From Balanoglossus misakiensis (Eukaryota > Hemichordata): a DNA stretch of 64,000 nucleotides. The first letter of the stretch is position 1. The number at the start of each line of letters is the position of its first letter. The notes beneath the pieces are model-generated. The model was not told the origin of the DNA. It saw only the letters and a program-made list of their open reading frames with translations, and searched no databases. The stretch lies in the NCBI GenBank assembly GCA_040954595.2, contig CM082578.2:17670001-17734000 (forward strand). Reading direction: 5' to 3'. A program made the translations under genes and the position numbers. Below are positions 51,601 to 61,563 of this stretch, piece by piece.

Positions 51601-54600
51601 TTACATGAATGTTCAGGTATCACCCCCAAAATCTGAAGATGCTAAGCATAGCTCTACACCTCAGGATGGGCTTCCTATTCCTTCTGTACACCAACGTTTT
51701 AGCAGACCTGGTCCAAGTCCCATCCAACAGTTTGTAATACCAGTTATCAGAAACCAGAAAAAAGAAATTCACTCCAAGCCATTACCATTCCCACAGTACT
51801 TGGAAGGTGCCCCTCTTCGTTACCTGGTGACCTTTCCAGAGAAAAACCTTGATTCATCCAATCATAGTGGCAGTCAACTCCATCAACACCAAGAGACCAA
51901 TGCTACCAACTATATGGGAAGAAAAATTAAACAAGAAAGTGTGAATAGTCAGTTTCACACAAGTTGTTCATGGTACAGTAATCAACTGTCAGCAGAACTC
52001 AATGAAACACCACCAAGACACTTGCACCAACCAGCAACACCACCAAGTGGCCTACATCGTGACTATATCCAAAATGACTGTGATGTAAGATGTGTTCAAT
52101 CTGAGATGCCCCAGAGAAGCGGCCAAGCCATCCAACGTCAACTAAGATGGAATTCATTGGAAACAACAGACAAATCCGACTCTCAAAGCTGTCATTTTCA
52201 TCCAGCGTGTGGCACCCCATCTAGTTTGGCATTTCATGACATAGGTGTTCCTGACAATAGTCCTCCGTCACATACTGAAACTGAGTCTCGTCACTACCAG
52301 TGTTCAGAGCTACCAAGCACACGTCAAGTGCCACTGTTGCCACCTCCATCTGAAGAAGTTAACAAATCTATTCATGGCTTCAGACATCATGATTCTCATG
52401 CGGCAACATTACCAAGTACCACACCAGCAGACCAGCTTACAAATGAACAATCAAAGACACCCTCTACTGAAAGACACTTGTCAGATATTCAGAAAAAAGA
52501 ACAAAGTAGAAGAGAAAATGATGCATTTTATCCAGATGAATCTGAACTCTTCCCATCAAGTGGAGATGTTGATGAAAGAGCCTTCCAGTATCCTGTGACT
52601 TCCACCTTACGAGAAGAAAGCAGTATTACTTTTAGAAAACCAGAACGCCCTTTATCTCCATTATCAAAAGCTATTTCTGACTTTCTTGCATCAGAAAAAA
52701 AGAAGTCTAGTCTGCGGAAAGCACTAAGTGAGCTTGCCAGTGGCATGGAAGTCGGATTTGATAATACACCCAGCGACAGGGGAAATGCTGGCACTGTTGT
52801 CAACTACTCTAGAGATGCACATAATTTATCCCATGAGGAACCATATACAGCACAACATGCACCTTATCTAAATAAAGTTGCAGGTGACTCGCGGCCTTCA
52901 AATCGACCAGATCTAAAATTTGGTGGTCATACAAATATATCCAAAAAAGAAAAGTTGTATCTTTTGAATGCTGAAGATAATCCCTTGAGAAAAAGTGAGG
53001 ATTTACTGCATAAACACCAGCTAGACTTGCACATTGGAATCGGGGGCAGAAGTGACACCAACAAGCAGTTGCAACAAGAGAAAACACCAGGCAGTGTTGT
53101 GGCTGATCGAAGATTTAACACACAGGATGAAACACGTTTCAGTGAGAAGAGCAGAAGAGAACATGTATCAGCAGAATCTGATGTTCTTTACTGCAAAGAA
53201 AAGCCCTTCTCAGATTCACTAGCAAAGGCAGCTTCAAAGACCACTGACAAGGTGACTGGTGAAGGTGATGACCTGGTCAACATGCTTGAAAGTGACTTTC
53301 GTAAGGAGACTTATGCTCAACCAGATCTTCATTTGAAAAATAAGACTGGTAAAGAGAAAACATCAGCTATCAATTACTCAAAAGAAGAAAAGGATCCCCA
53401 AAAGTCCTTTAAAAAAGAAGAGAGTGAGACAGAAATGGTGTGGAGTAGTAGTCATCCACATGTGGAAAGTAGTCCAAGATACAGAAAGACAGACAGTGTT
53501 GTTCTCCATGAGAATAAAAGGCATCAGCATAACTTGGAAGATCAGAAATACTCATCAGGCAAAATTGATAATGCTGACAGAATGAATGGCACAAGAACCA
53601 CAAGTGTTGGGCCAGAATGTCAAGGTTCAGACAACCGTGATGCCGGGTCCTATGGGAAGGGAAGATGCAGCAGAAGGGAAAGTTCTGAGTCCGGGAGGAA
53701 TAGTCCTAGTGTATCCCAAGTCTACAGAGAAGAGTATCTTAAAGCCGTCAGAAAGTATAACAGCAAAGGAAAGAGGTCAAGTAGCAGTGATAGTTGTAAA
53801 AGCAAGTATTCTGACAGTGAAGTTACGAGACGGAATGATTTCAGGAGAAGCGTAGGTCATGTTGATGGTAAGAGAAGACGTGACAGTTCAACCTACAGAG
53901 ACAATGATAAAAAAGCCAGGAGAAGGGCTCGATCAGTTACGCCTGAAAAGAAGAAAAGCAGGCTTCGTTCACAGGATGGCATGGATTCTGACAAAGGGTA
54001 CAGAAGGCAGACAAAACACCATAGCAGAGCTTCTGATGACACTGCTGCTAAATGTCAAAAAGAGGTTGATTCGATTTCAACAGATGAAAGTATTGAAAGG
54101 ACAAAGTACCATTCAAGGGATACATCAGCAAACTTGAAGTCAGACAGCAGGCCCCAAAGTAGGTCTAGAAGGTACAATATCAGAAGTGTAAGCCCTGAAG
54201 ACAGACAAGGCAAAGATTCCTCTACCTACCAAAATATCAGATCTCGGAAAAGGATGGAAGACGTCAGAACAAGAAGTGTTAGTCCAGGAAGGAGGATTAT
54301 TAATTATACTCCACGGGAGAAGTCTGAACAAAGCAGTATCAGAAGTATGAACCCAGAATATCGACAAGGCAAAGGTTCCTCTGCCGACCAAGATATCAGA
54401 CCACTAAGAAAGATGGAAGATGTTAGGACAAGAAGTATTAGTCCAGAAAGGAGAATTGGTAATCATGTTCAAAGGGAGAATTGTAAACAACACACCATCA
54501 GAAGTATAAGCCCTGAATACAGACAAGACAAAAGTTCCTCTGCAGACCGAAATATCAAATCTCTAAGAAAGATGAAAGGTGTCAAGACAAGAAGTATTAG

Positions 54601-57299
54601 TCCAGAAAGGAGGATTAGTAGAAACCTTCCAAGTGAGAAGTTAGGAGACTCTAACCAAAACAATTCTCAATCTGACATTACAAGAAGTGTTAGTCCTAGA
54701 CACCAAACTGGAAGATATTCTCACTATCATGACTTTGATACCAGAATGCAGACAAGGAAGGTCGAGCATGTGCATGGAAGAAGTTCGAGTCAGGAAAGCT
54801 TTGGCAGTTATAGTCATCTTCCATGTGATACAACATTGGACTGGGATAAAGACCCAAAGCCTCACAAGTCAGACTCAGAGGGATTCAAAGGAGAAAGTCC
54901 AGAAGGAATGAGAAGTTCATTTGACAAGGATTCCAGAGTTTCAGAACACCGCCCGAGATGCATTACCTCGAGTTCAGTGGATGGGGAAAGTTATCACAAG
55001 CCAAGTTTTATGTCTAAAGACTTGATTAGCAGGACCCAGAACAATTCAGGGTATCGACGATCTAGAAGTGTGAGTCCAAGCTCTAGAAAAGACAGAGAGA
55101 AGTCTATTGACCAAGAGGGTGGTCGTAGGAGAGTGGATGATCATTTCAGGACAAGTAGCAATGAAGGAACTTTTGGTAGCAGCCTTTCACAAAATACTAT
55201 ATCGGCAAAGTTTCCTGATGATGACAAACATACTGTAAGCCACAGTGAAGGAAGTGTGACCCCAGAGCTTGGAAGAAACAGACGTACTTTGGACCATGAT
55301 ACCACAAAACATGGGGATATACCTGTTGAACTTGGTCCTAGTGACCAAGATGAGAAGTTCAGCAAGATGGGAACTAAGAGCAAATCAAGTCCCATCAGTA
55401 GAGAAGAAGTATCTTCTTACTCGGCTGGTGGTGCTTTTAGTAAGATCCCATCTACGTGTACAAGTGCAATAAACCAGGAAAATTGCGAAGGACATCTTGA
55501 CGATTCTGCAACAGAGTCTCACGTGGTAACAGTTTGTAAGACCCTATCAGTCAGTAATCCAAAGATTGAATCATCTCAAGAAGCTGCTCTTTCAGAGAGT
55601 TCTGGGACAATACATGGTGAAGTGCAAGAAAGTCAAACCGAAATATCTGAAAAAATTATCACAACAGATCCCATGGCTGTCAGACAAGGGCAAGAGGAGA
55701 TTGATGAAACAAGATACACAAACTCGGAAGATGATAGGGACGCCAGTAGAACTCCACCATGTTTGTCTTCAGCATCACAAAGTGCAAAAGAGACCAAGCA
55801 GATAGATTGCAAGTGGACACTGGCCATTCATCAAAACACTGATGCAAGGCACAACCCCTCAGGAGATCATCATGAAGGTAGTAAAACACCACTGGAGCTG
55901 AGTGCAGAAGAGCGTGGACAGGCGTATTCAAAAAGGAAGGTAATCTCAAAGAATGCTGTTGATTTGTCGCAGCAGCTGGTGGCTTCTAAAGAGTGTGAAA
56001 GGAAGAACCTGGGGAGAACCAGTACAATGGATTCTTTTTGGAAATGGAAACTTGGTCGGGAAAAAAGGACTCTTGATAAGCAGAAAAATGTTCCTAAACA
56101 GAGTAGTGCTACAAATCCATATGGCAAATGGAAGACAGTGTGCCCAACCACCAGAGTTTCAAAATCCTGTACACCGGAGAAAAAGATGTTGAGAAGTAAA
56201 GTTGTTTGTGACAGAAAAGTTTGTTCCACTGCTACTCTACACTCAACCACATGCAGAAAACGGAAATCTGAAGAATCCATTAGCAATGCAGCATGCCAGT
56301 GGATGAAATGGAGAGGAAGATCTGAAAACAATGTTGATAATAATGAGGTGCCCACTGATGGAGACTTGCAGAAAACGTCAGTTAAACGTTCCTTTTCTGA
56401 AGACTCTAACCCTCAAAGTAGATCTCCACTTCATGACAGAGTTAGCAAATGCACAAGAGAGGAACATCCATCAGACATTGTAAGTGTTGCATCAACAGTA
56501 AATGTGGCCAGGCATAGCACATCACCACAGCCATCGGTGTCTCAAAAAGCATCTAAATGGAAACCTATACCGAAGAGTTCTGACTCTGGTGGTAACTTGC
56601 CAAGATTGAAGAAGTCACCTGAGAGTAAGACTGATCCTGATCTTGATAGTGGCAAAGCAAATCAAAGTTGGAAACCTGAAACAGAGAAGACTTCAGAAGA
56701 CACTCAGTACAGATTTTATGTCTTTGATCCTAGAAATGACCAAGTTTGTGCACGAGTAAGGGTAAGTTGGTTTTTCTACCTATACATTTTATGTCTGTCA
56801 TACCCTGAGGCCTGATATCTGCCATTTGATATAAAATTAAAGGAATGTATTCCAATTTTGTAGAAGTTGAGCATGGACTTGTTTTAAAGTGACATCACTC
56901 TGCATATTGTAGTGGAACATGCACAGCGGTCAATTTTACCCTTTCGTCCCATTGCTCTAGTAAAGGTCCAACATTGCTGTTGAAAACAATGGAGTTGGAC
57001 CAAATGGTCATGGCGAAAGGTTTAATCAAAGTATTGTTTCTCGTTAATAGGGTGTTATGAGAAGTACCTACAGAAGTGAGTTTGATCCTGTCCACGTGAA
57101 TCTGCAGGATGATACTCTTAACAGTGTGGATTTGGTTATTCTTGTGCGGGAGAAAGACCTACCGACCATTTATAGCATTCCACATATAAGAAAATTGGCG
57201 AAGTATCCCAACATCAGGATAATGAAGTTTGACCTACTGAGACATGTTGTTAGTGGGGACATCAAAGAAATAACTGATATTGACAACATTGATCTTTAA
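36243..57299 (+). CDS. TASOR: TASOR/TASOR2 orthologue, HUSH complex scaffold (very large)
   Basis: TASOR is the nuclear scaffold that links MPP8 and periphilin in HUSH, which directs H3K9me3 silencing of retroelements. Exons are 36243-36546, 38480-38628, 39231-39326, 39830-39902, 40235-40326, 40804-40944, 41278-41426, 41598-41695, 42019-42145, 42323-42432, 42556-42659, 42835-42985, 43245-44906, 45047-45590, 45720-46155, 46456-46974, 47129-47228 (end uncertain), 48561-48817 (start uncertain), 48985-49141, 49311-56761 and 57051-57299. The reading frame is continuous for about 4,320 aa, against about 1,670 for human TASOR and about 2,430 for TASOR2 by memory. Order: acidic N terminus, pseudo-PARP (DUF3715), SPOC-like, long disordered region, serine/arginine-rich giant exon, small C-terminal domain. 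It could equally be called TASOR2; it looks like the single pre-duplication gene. Confidence 0.9.
36958..36974. repeat. Poly-T tract in TASOR intron 1
   Basis: A 17-base T run in the 1.9-kb first intron, which otherwise shows AT-rich sequence and no exon. Confidence 0.85.
38480..41695 (+). CDS. TASOR: TASOR exons 2-8, pseudo-PARP (DUF3715) domain
   Basis: The seven small exons encode about residues 102-367. Motifs shared with vertebrate TASOR are MVHNEELTKEFQEKRKEM, EGRTEKELSES, CKHGLRV, LGNPSMGVYVSRYSDLI, VLIIFKLIKGKVK, FDCHVSKTANI and ERPRHLCPYAIVSF. Family knowledge says this PARP fold lacks ADP-ribosyltransferase activity and is needed for silencing. All phases agree across the block. 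Confidence 0.92.
42019..42985 (+). CDS. TASOR: TASOR exons 9-12, SPOC-like domain
   Basis: The exons encode a beta-rich block: YALWSGLFCNKTKLMCNVKI, LRVHLAPRIFIKGLP, VDGKYYVYCEARAMSDF, FMKYLESNRLAAVVQLAEM and TELFLLPTSQLTHDLGM. The order and the FLLP/LG ending fit a SPOC fold as placed after the pseudo-PARP in TASOR. The intron between exons 10 and 11 uses a GC donor. Confidence 0.8.
42433..42555 (+). other. GC-AG intron in TASOR
   Basis: The donor reads AAG|GCAAGT, the consensus form for GC introns, and the acceptor is TTCAG. Exon phases (1/1) and the conserved reading frame on both sides (...GEKE-V-FVDGKYY) require this junction; no GT donor nearby keeps frame. Confidence 0.8.
43245..44906 (+). 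CDS. TASOR: TASOR exon 13, disordered linker with coiled coil
   Basis: A 1,662-nt exon of 554 residues. The first half is Pro/Ser/Ala-rich (PPLHSSSNSSD, many A-A-T-P runs). The second half has a likely coiled coil (YSTKIQELREELQRQ), a helix DINEMKAFLDQ and a basic cluster KLKKRKYP. There is a short repeat LSPGELASIHKDLGTSPGEL / ASMQKELRTS near 44165-44255. No enzymatic motif was found. Confidence 0.85.
45047..46974 (+). CDS. TASOR: TASOR exons 14-17, charged disordered region
   Basis: The exons are 45047-45590, 45720-46155 and 46456-46974. They contain a short repeat QREDTETPQRDDRETTRRDD, a basic HIRDITEKRRFHPYGKP segment and an acidic LEEGQIPDDDDDDE run. A (GT)n tract follows the first donor by four bases. 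Confidence 0.82.
45595..45628. repeat. (GT)17 microsatellite at a TASOR splice donor
   Basis: The dinucleotide run begins four bases after the exon 14 donor (CACAG|GTTAGTGTG...). Confidence 0.95.
47129..49141 (+). CDS. TASOR: TASOR exons 18-20, junction partly unresolved
   Basis: 47129 starts in frame (NVQESCTRTVQVIHGGRTID). The coding block 48561-48817 is a Gln-rich coiled coil (LEEQARNYAEVQRLQQMQLQ), and 48985-49141 encodes a charged helix (DNEQEQRKYEKENDQHEK). The donor of exon 18 and acceptor of exon 19 are ambiguous; 47228 (CAGG|GTCAG) with 48561 keeps the frame, whereas the obvious acceptor before 48550 does not. The 1.2-kb intron between them shows no clear exon. Confidence 0.55.
49311..56761 (+). 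CDS. TASOR: TASOR exon 21, 7.45-kb giant Ser/Arg/Lys-rich exon
   Basis: An uninterrupted exon of about 2,480 codons with a clear acceptor (CCCACACAG at 49302-49310) and donor (AGG|GTAAGT). A GTAAGG donor six bases earlier is also in phase. The sequence is largely low-complexity and hydrophilic, with helical patches (for example FYKAFSDLKKEIMQVLVNY near 51160) and an RS/SP-rich region at about 53660-55100. Several W-K motifs lie at its end (FWKWKLG, YGKWKTV, QWMKWRG, SKWKPI, QSWKPE; 56036-56680). The codons maintain a single open frame with no stops, so it is under selection as protein. Confidence 0.92.
54182..54682 (+). repeat. Coding tandem repeat, 53-aa unit x3 (RS/SP-rich)
   Basis: Units begin at 54182, 54341 and 54500, exactly 159 bp apart. 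The third is 183 bp long before the next RSVSPRH. Each contains R-S-[VMI]-[SN]-P-E-x-R-Q-[GD]-K, then SS-x-x, then RKM-[EK]-[DG]-V-[RK]-TRS-[VI]-SP-x-RRI. This resembles the RS repeats of splicing factors and periphilin-like proteins. Confidence 0.85.
56935..57025. mobile_element. TTAA-MITE family, copy 3, last TASOR intron
   Basis: TTTACCCTTTCGTCCC, AAAGGTCCAACATTG, CAATGGAGTTGGACCAAATG and CGAAAGGTTTAA correspond to the copy at 31246. It ends 25 bp before the last coding exon, so it occupies the space upstream of the polypyrimidine tract. Confidence 0.72.
57051..57299 (+). CDS. TASOR: TASOR last exon, small C-terminal domain
   Basis: It encodes 82 residues and the stop TAA (57297-57299). 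The segment SVDLVILVREKDLPTIYSIP...LAKYPNIRIMKF has the alternating hydrophobic pattern of the start of the C-terminal domain of vertebrate TASOR/TASOR2 (LH-ILL-x-x-KD...IP). The vertebrate domain continues much further, so this copy is shortened. Confidence 0.85.
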   Translation, partial: GVMRSTYRSEFDPVHVNLQDDTLNSVDLVILVREKDLPTIYSIPHIRKLAKYPNIRIMKFDLLRHVVSGDIKEITDIDNIDL

Positions 57300-58316
57300 T
57301 CGGTGCATTTATGCAAAACTTTACAGCTGTTTCCAACCAGAATGAGCGATAAGGTTGAGATGGTCTCAGTCAGCCCTATAACTTTGCATGGCTGAGAAAC
57401 AACTGTAATTGTAGACATGCAAGATAAACAATCTGCTGTACTTTCCGCAGATTCCTAGCCACTGTTTCCTTCACACCTTGCCAGTTACAAGCTTCCAAGA
57501 ATGGCAGTGACTCCAAAGATTGGGAGAGATAGCAGTGATGTTCAAATGAATCCATGTTTCATGCTTTATTATGTATTTGTTATGAAACATAGCATGTACT
57601 CTGTGTCCATTCTCTTGGTACTTCTTTTTTTATCATGTTCTTCTTTGTTCCCATCAGAGAAACTGTGTCAGAGTGTAGCTATAGAATTATTTGCCCCATT
57701 CCCGTATTCACAAGTCACAAAACAAACATTGTATTCATCAGTGATTTAGTTCCTTGAAGTTGCTCACTGACTGAGCAAGAGCTGGTCCAGTCAATCCCTT
57801 CTACATACAAAACTTGCTAAGCTCATGTCATACATTGGACAAAGTTAAGATTAGTCAAAAGTGTATATTGATATTTTTTTACCGTTCACAAAAACTAAGA
57901 AATTAAGCGAAGCCTTGATTGTTTCTTTTAAAAGGACAAACACAGTTTCAAAGTCACTGTGTAAATCACATCAGACTTGCATATTTTTGTATGTTTTGGT
58001 TATTTTTGCAGAAAAACGCTGTAAATATATTTATATTATAGATGGAGCTAACTGTGAAGGTCAGTTTGTACTTTTCATCAAACATGTTCACCAGTTTGTC
58101 ATGTTTTTGGTGTATAGTTATGCTTTGTGATTGATATTTGTTTTCCTAAAAATGTTTTAAAACTTTTAGAACAGTGCAAGGGTGGTTTAACCCAACTTGC
58201 TGATGGCAGGATATCACGCCATAAGGATGTTGTAACTTGTTGACAGATTATATTGTGATAGTTTAACTTCAACTTATTGGCATCAACCTTGTCGGGGTTT
58301 TTTTGTTCTGAGAAAC

Positions 58317-58322
58317 AATAAA
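58317..58322 (+). terminator. Candidate polyadenylation signal of TASOR
   Basis: AATAAA about 1.0 kb after the TASOR stop codon and the first perfect signal seen downstream. Confidence 0.5.
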
Positions 58323-59196
58323 CTTTATCTTTGATGTAAAATGATGTGTTATACTGAATAAGTATCATTATGAGATTACCCCCTTGGCATTTCTCGCCCA
58401 ACATTCAAGGTTAGGGTTAGGGATTTGGTGAAAGTGAGTGTCCTGAGACTAAAACTATACATTATACTTTGTCAGAGCACAGAGAAGCATAGCCTGAGTA
58501 CTACATGTACCAGTATGTGTGATTTGAATGTACTTTTTACCTGATTCATGCATGAATCCCCCCAAGTATTCCAAGATTTGAGTCTTGCAGTCCAGGCTGC
58601 AATATTTTAATCATTTTTAAAACCATTTTGAGAGATAGGGATTTGACTTCATAGGTTTGTGCACAAGCTTTACTGTGTGAAACCATATAGTATGTTCCGA
58701 GTGTAGAATACCATAAAATAGATCTTTATTGTGGGTATAGTGTTTATTACATACCATTTTGCATGCAAGGCAAGGTGCAAGGTAATAGTTGCGTGAAATA
58801 AAAGGCCATAATTATTACAAATGGTGTAAGCGACTGTCGACCAGATGTAGTGCGCCCTCGCCCTCGACAAAACGCGTCGTTTTTGTATTTGGAGGATAAA
58901 GAGGCTTCTACCATTCCGTGATCCACTTCAATGCATGGCACAAATATAAAGATAAACAAATTTACACACAAAAACTGAGTCCATACAGGTCCCAGCGGAT
59001 TTTAATCATTGCATGTGCATCATGAAAAATCCACCTGCCCAGCCAGTTAGTGAATATTCGGGAAATATTTGCATATTAAATCAAGATTTTTTTGAAATCG
59101 GAATTTCAGATATCAATCTGTCTAACGGGGCATTTTGCTCGTTCTTCATGTTGACAGAATGGCCTCAAAACGTAGATGTAGGTGAACATATAGTAT

Positions 59197-59202
59197 TTTA
59201 TT
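59197..59202 (-). terminator. Candidate polyadenylation signal of the TSR gene
   Basis: The minus strand reads AATAAA about 405 nt after the stop codon at 59608. Further copies at 58743-58748 and 58725-58730 are alternatives. Confidence 0.35.
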
Positions 59203-59607
59203 ATAAATCCACAACATTTACGATCACAACGACGGAAACTTTCCAGAAGACATGTATTCGTGATTTCGTCAGGTTCAACACCTTGAATGTCGACTTAAAC
59301 ACTACGTATACATCGAATCTTTCAGTCGCGCTCTAAATAACTTCAAAATTAAACGAAGATTATGCTTGCATAACGTAATCGTCAAGTAATTAAGTGGTCG
59401 GGATATATCCTCAAATATCAAAAAACATTGGCATTTCTTGCCAAAAGCTTCGATATTATGTCAAGAGATAAGATATACAAAGAACAGCCCTAAGAAAAAT
59501 AGCAGATACAGTTATTAAATTTAAAAAATATATCGAGTCAAATATATATAAAATAGCCATAACTATAATGCTGGTTGTTTACATCCACTGAGAATACGGC
59601 CGACAGA

Positions 59608-60064
59608 CTAAAAACCACCACCCCCACTGCCACTCCCGCTTCCGTAATCATAATCTTCGTCATCGCCAGACTCCCCATCATCCTGTTGAGATATAGACGG
59701 GAAAAGATGATTTTCCGAAATCTCGCGAGACATAATTAATTGCCGCAGTAACGCGTTACCAGCCAATTATTAACACGGCCATTTTGCAGCATTTTGTGCA
59801 TCAACTTCTGTTCCCGTGCAAATCCCTACGCCGCGATGAAATGACCAGCATTTCCCTTATCATCACAGTCCTTTACATTCAACCTTAATAAGGAAATCAT
59901 ATGTTTGCAACAATATGTGGAGGTCTGCCACAAGAGAATAAGGTGTACGTTGACACTGAAAACTGATCATCTCTGAACCCCCTCCCCTTTTGTGTTAGTG
60001 TCATATCTTACCATTCCATCGCCCGACCCAGAACCATAATTCACAGTTACTACCTCGCCACCAC
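59608..60064 (-). CDS. TSR protein C-terminal tail exons
   Basis: Exon 60064-60012 encodes [17 protein letters not shown]. Exon 59682-59608 encodes a run rich in Asp/Glu/Tyr ([15 protein letters not shown]) and the stop TAG. The acidic residues just before repeated Ser-Gly are a classic glycosaminoglycan attachment context, and the Tyr residues in DEDYDY fit tyrosine sulfation. No membrane anchor is present. Confidence 0.78.
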
Positions 60065-61467
60065 CTGTCAAGAGAATTTAAATTAATTTAGGATAATTTT
60101 GACCGGAACGGCTTCTTAGAATTACACCCTGAAAATTGTCCTCTTCGACCCTGCATCGAGCCTGTGTCGGCAATTCAACCTGGGACGTATATTCAGAGGT
60201 CCCAATCATGGTGTTTTCATAGCGAGGAATCTTATTTTCATTGAACGTTTTCTAACGCCTACATTCTTACCATAAATTACCATTTTTGATACTGGGCTTT
60301 TCCTGGGCCCGTTATTGAATGAATGAATGAATGAATGAATGAATCATTTAATCAATAAAAAAGAACGAACGAATAAATGGTGACTAACTTATCAAATGTT
60401 TTAAGTGATAATTGCGGGGTCAAGACTAGTATGGTTACCTGGACACTGGGGCAAACCAAGGCAGTCCCTCGTTTCAAATGGTTTGCCAGCACATTGTTCG
60501 CCCCCATTTTGTGGCGGTGGGTTGTCGCAAAAGCGCAGTCGCTGTTGAAAACTTCCCGCGCCGCACGTGTGAGAACACGGTCCCCATTCTTTCCACTCGC
60601 TGTACTGACCATCAACTAAAATAAAGAAGGTAACAAGATTTTAGTAATTTTAATGTGTAGATTATCCTTATTGTTTCTGATAGATAGGAAGATTTGTTTT
60701 GTGTTTATGACTGCAGAGCATTTGTGTGGATTTGTGTGAAGATCTGCCCTTAGGCTATATCCCTTACCTGGGCATCCTATGTTGTTAACACACTCTCTCT
60801 TGTCAATGAGACTTCCCGGACAATATCTGCCGTCGAATTTCGGCGCAGGATTGCTGCATGAATGTCTTCGGATCTGGTATCCCGATTCGCCAGTGCAAGC
60901 TGTAGCCGAACATCGCTCCCAGTCTGTCCATTCCGACCATCCCCCATGCACTGAAGGATGATGATCATAGTGAAAATTAATAGAACGAAAGAATTTTATA
61001 ATGCTTTCGACTCTGCGAGTTTGTGGGATCGATATTTACCCCCACACTGTCTATCCCACATTCCCAAGCGTCCGGGAGTGTGAGTGAAGAAAGTATCCCT
61101 CATGACTTAGCCTTGAAATTCTAGAAGCATCGCCACCCCATTGCCAATATTGCCGTCAAATGTGTAAATCAACATGTAAAGAAATAAACCGCAACACTGG
61201 TTGTGTCCGCCTAGTTTCTTATCGCTCTTTGACAGTGTCAAAATTAGATAATTACTTTCGTGTATCCCGTTATTGTCTCAAGCAAACATATCCTTTTTAT
61301 TCTATGGATATATTTAAGACAGCTTCCTTCCGCTGTAGTAAGAAAATCAAATGCAAATAATGAACTTCAAGCATGCCATCAATTTTGTTCGTCTTTCGCC
61401 ATGAAATATGAGACAATCACTTTGTCAACGGATGTTATGTCGTTTCATTTTTGTTGCCAAAATATCG

Positions 61468-61563
<96 letters not shown>

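Larger units (their letters stand above)
57300..59607. other. TASOR 3' UTR and convergent intergenic region
   Basis: It contains the AATAAA at 58317 and TTTATT (AATAAA on the minus strand) at 59197, 58743 and 58725. One plus-strand ORF at 59013-59336 (107 codons) has no recognisable product. Otherwise I see nothing. Confidence 0.6.

Noticed and set aside
55870-56355. 161-codon minus-strand ORF and other antisense ORFs inside the TASOR giant exon
   Set aside because: They are shadows of the sense coding frame with no domain or splice evidence.
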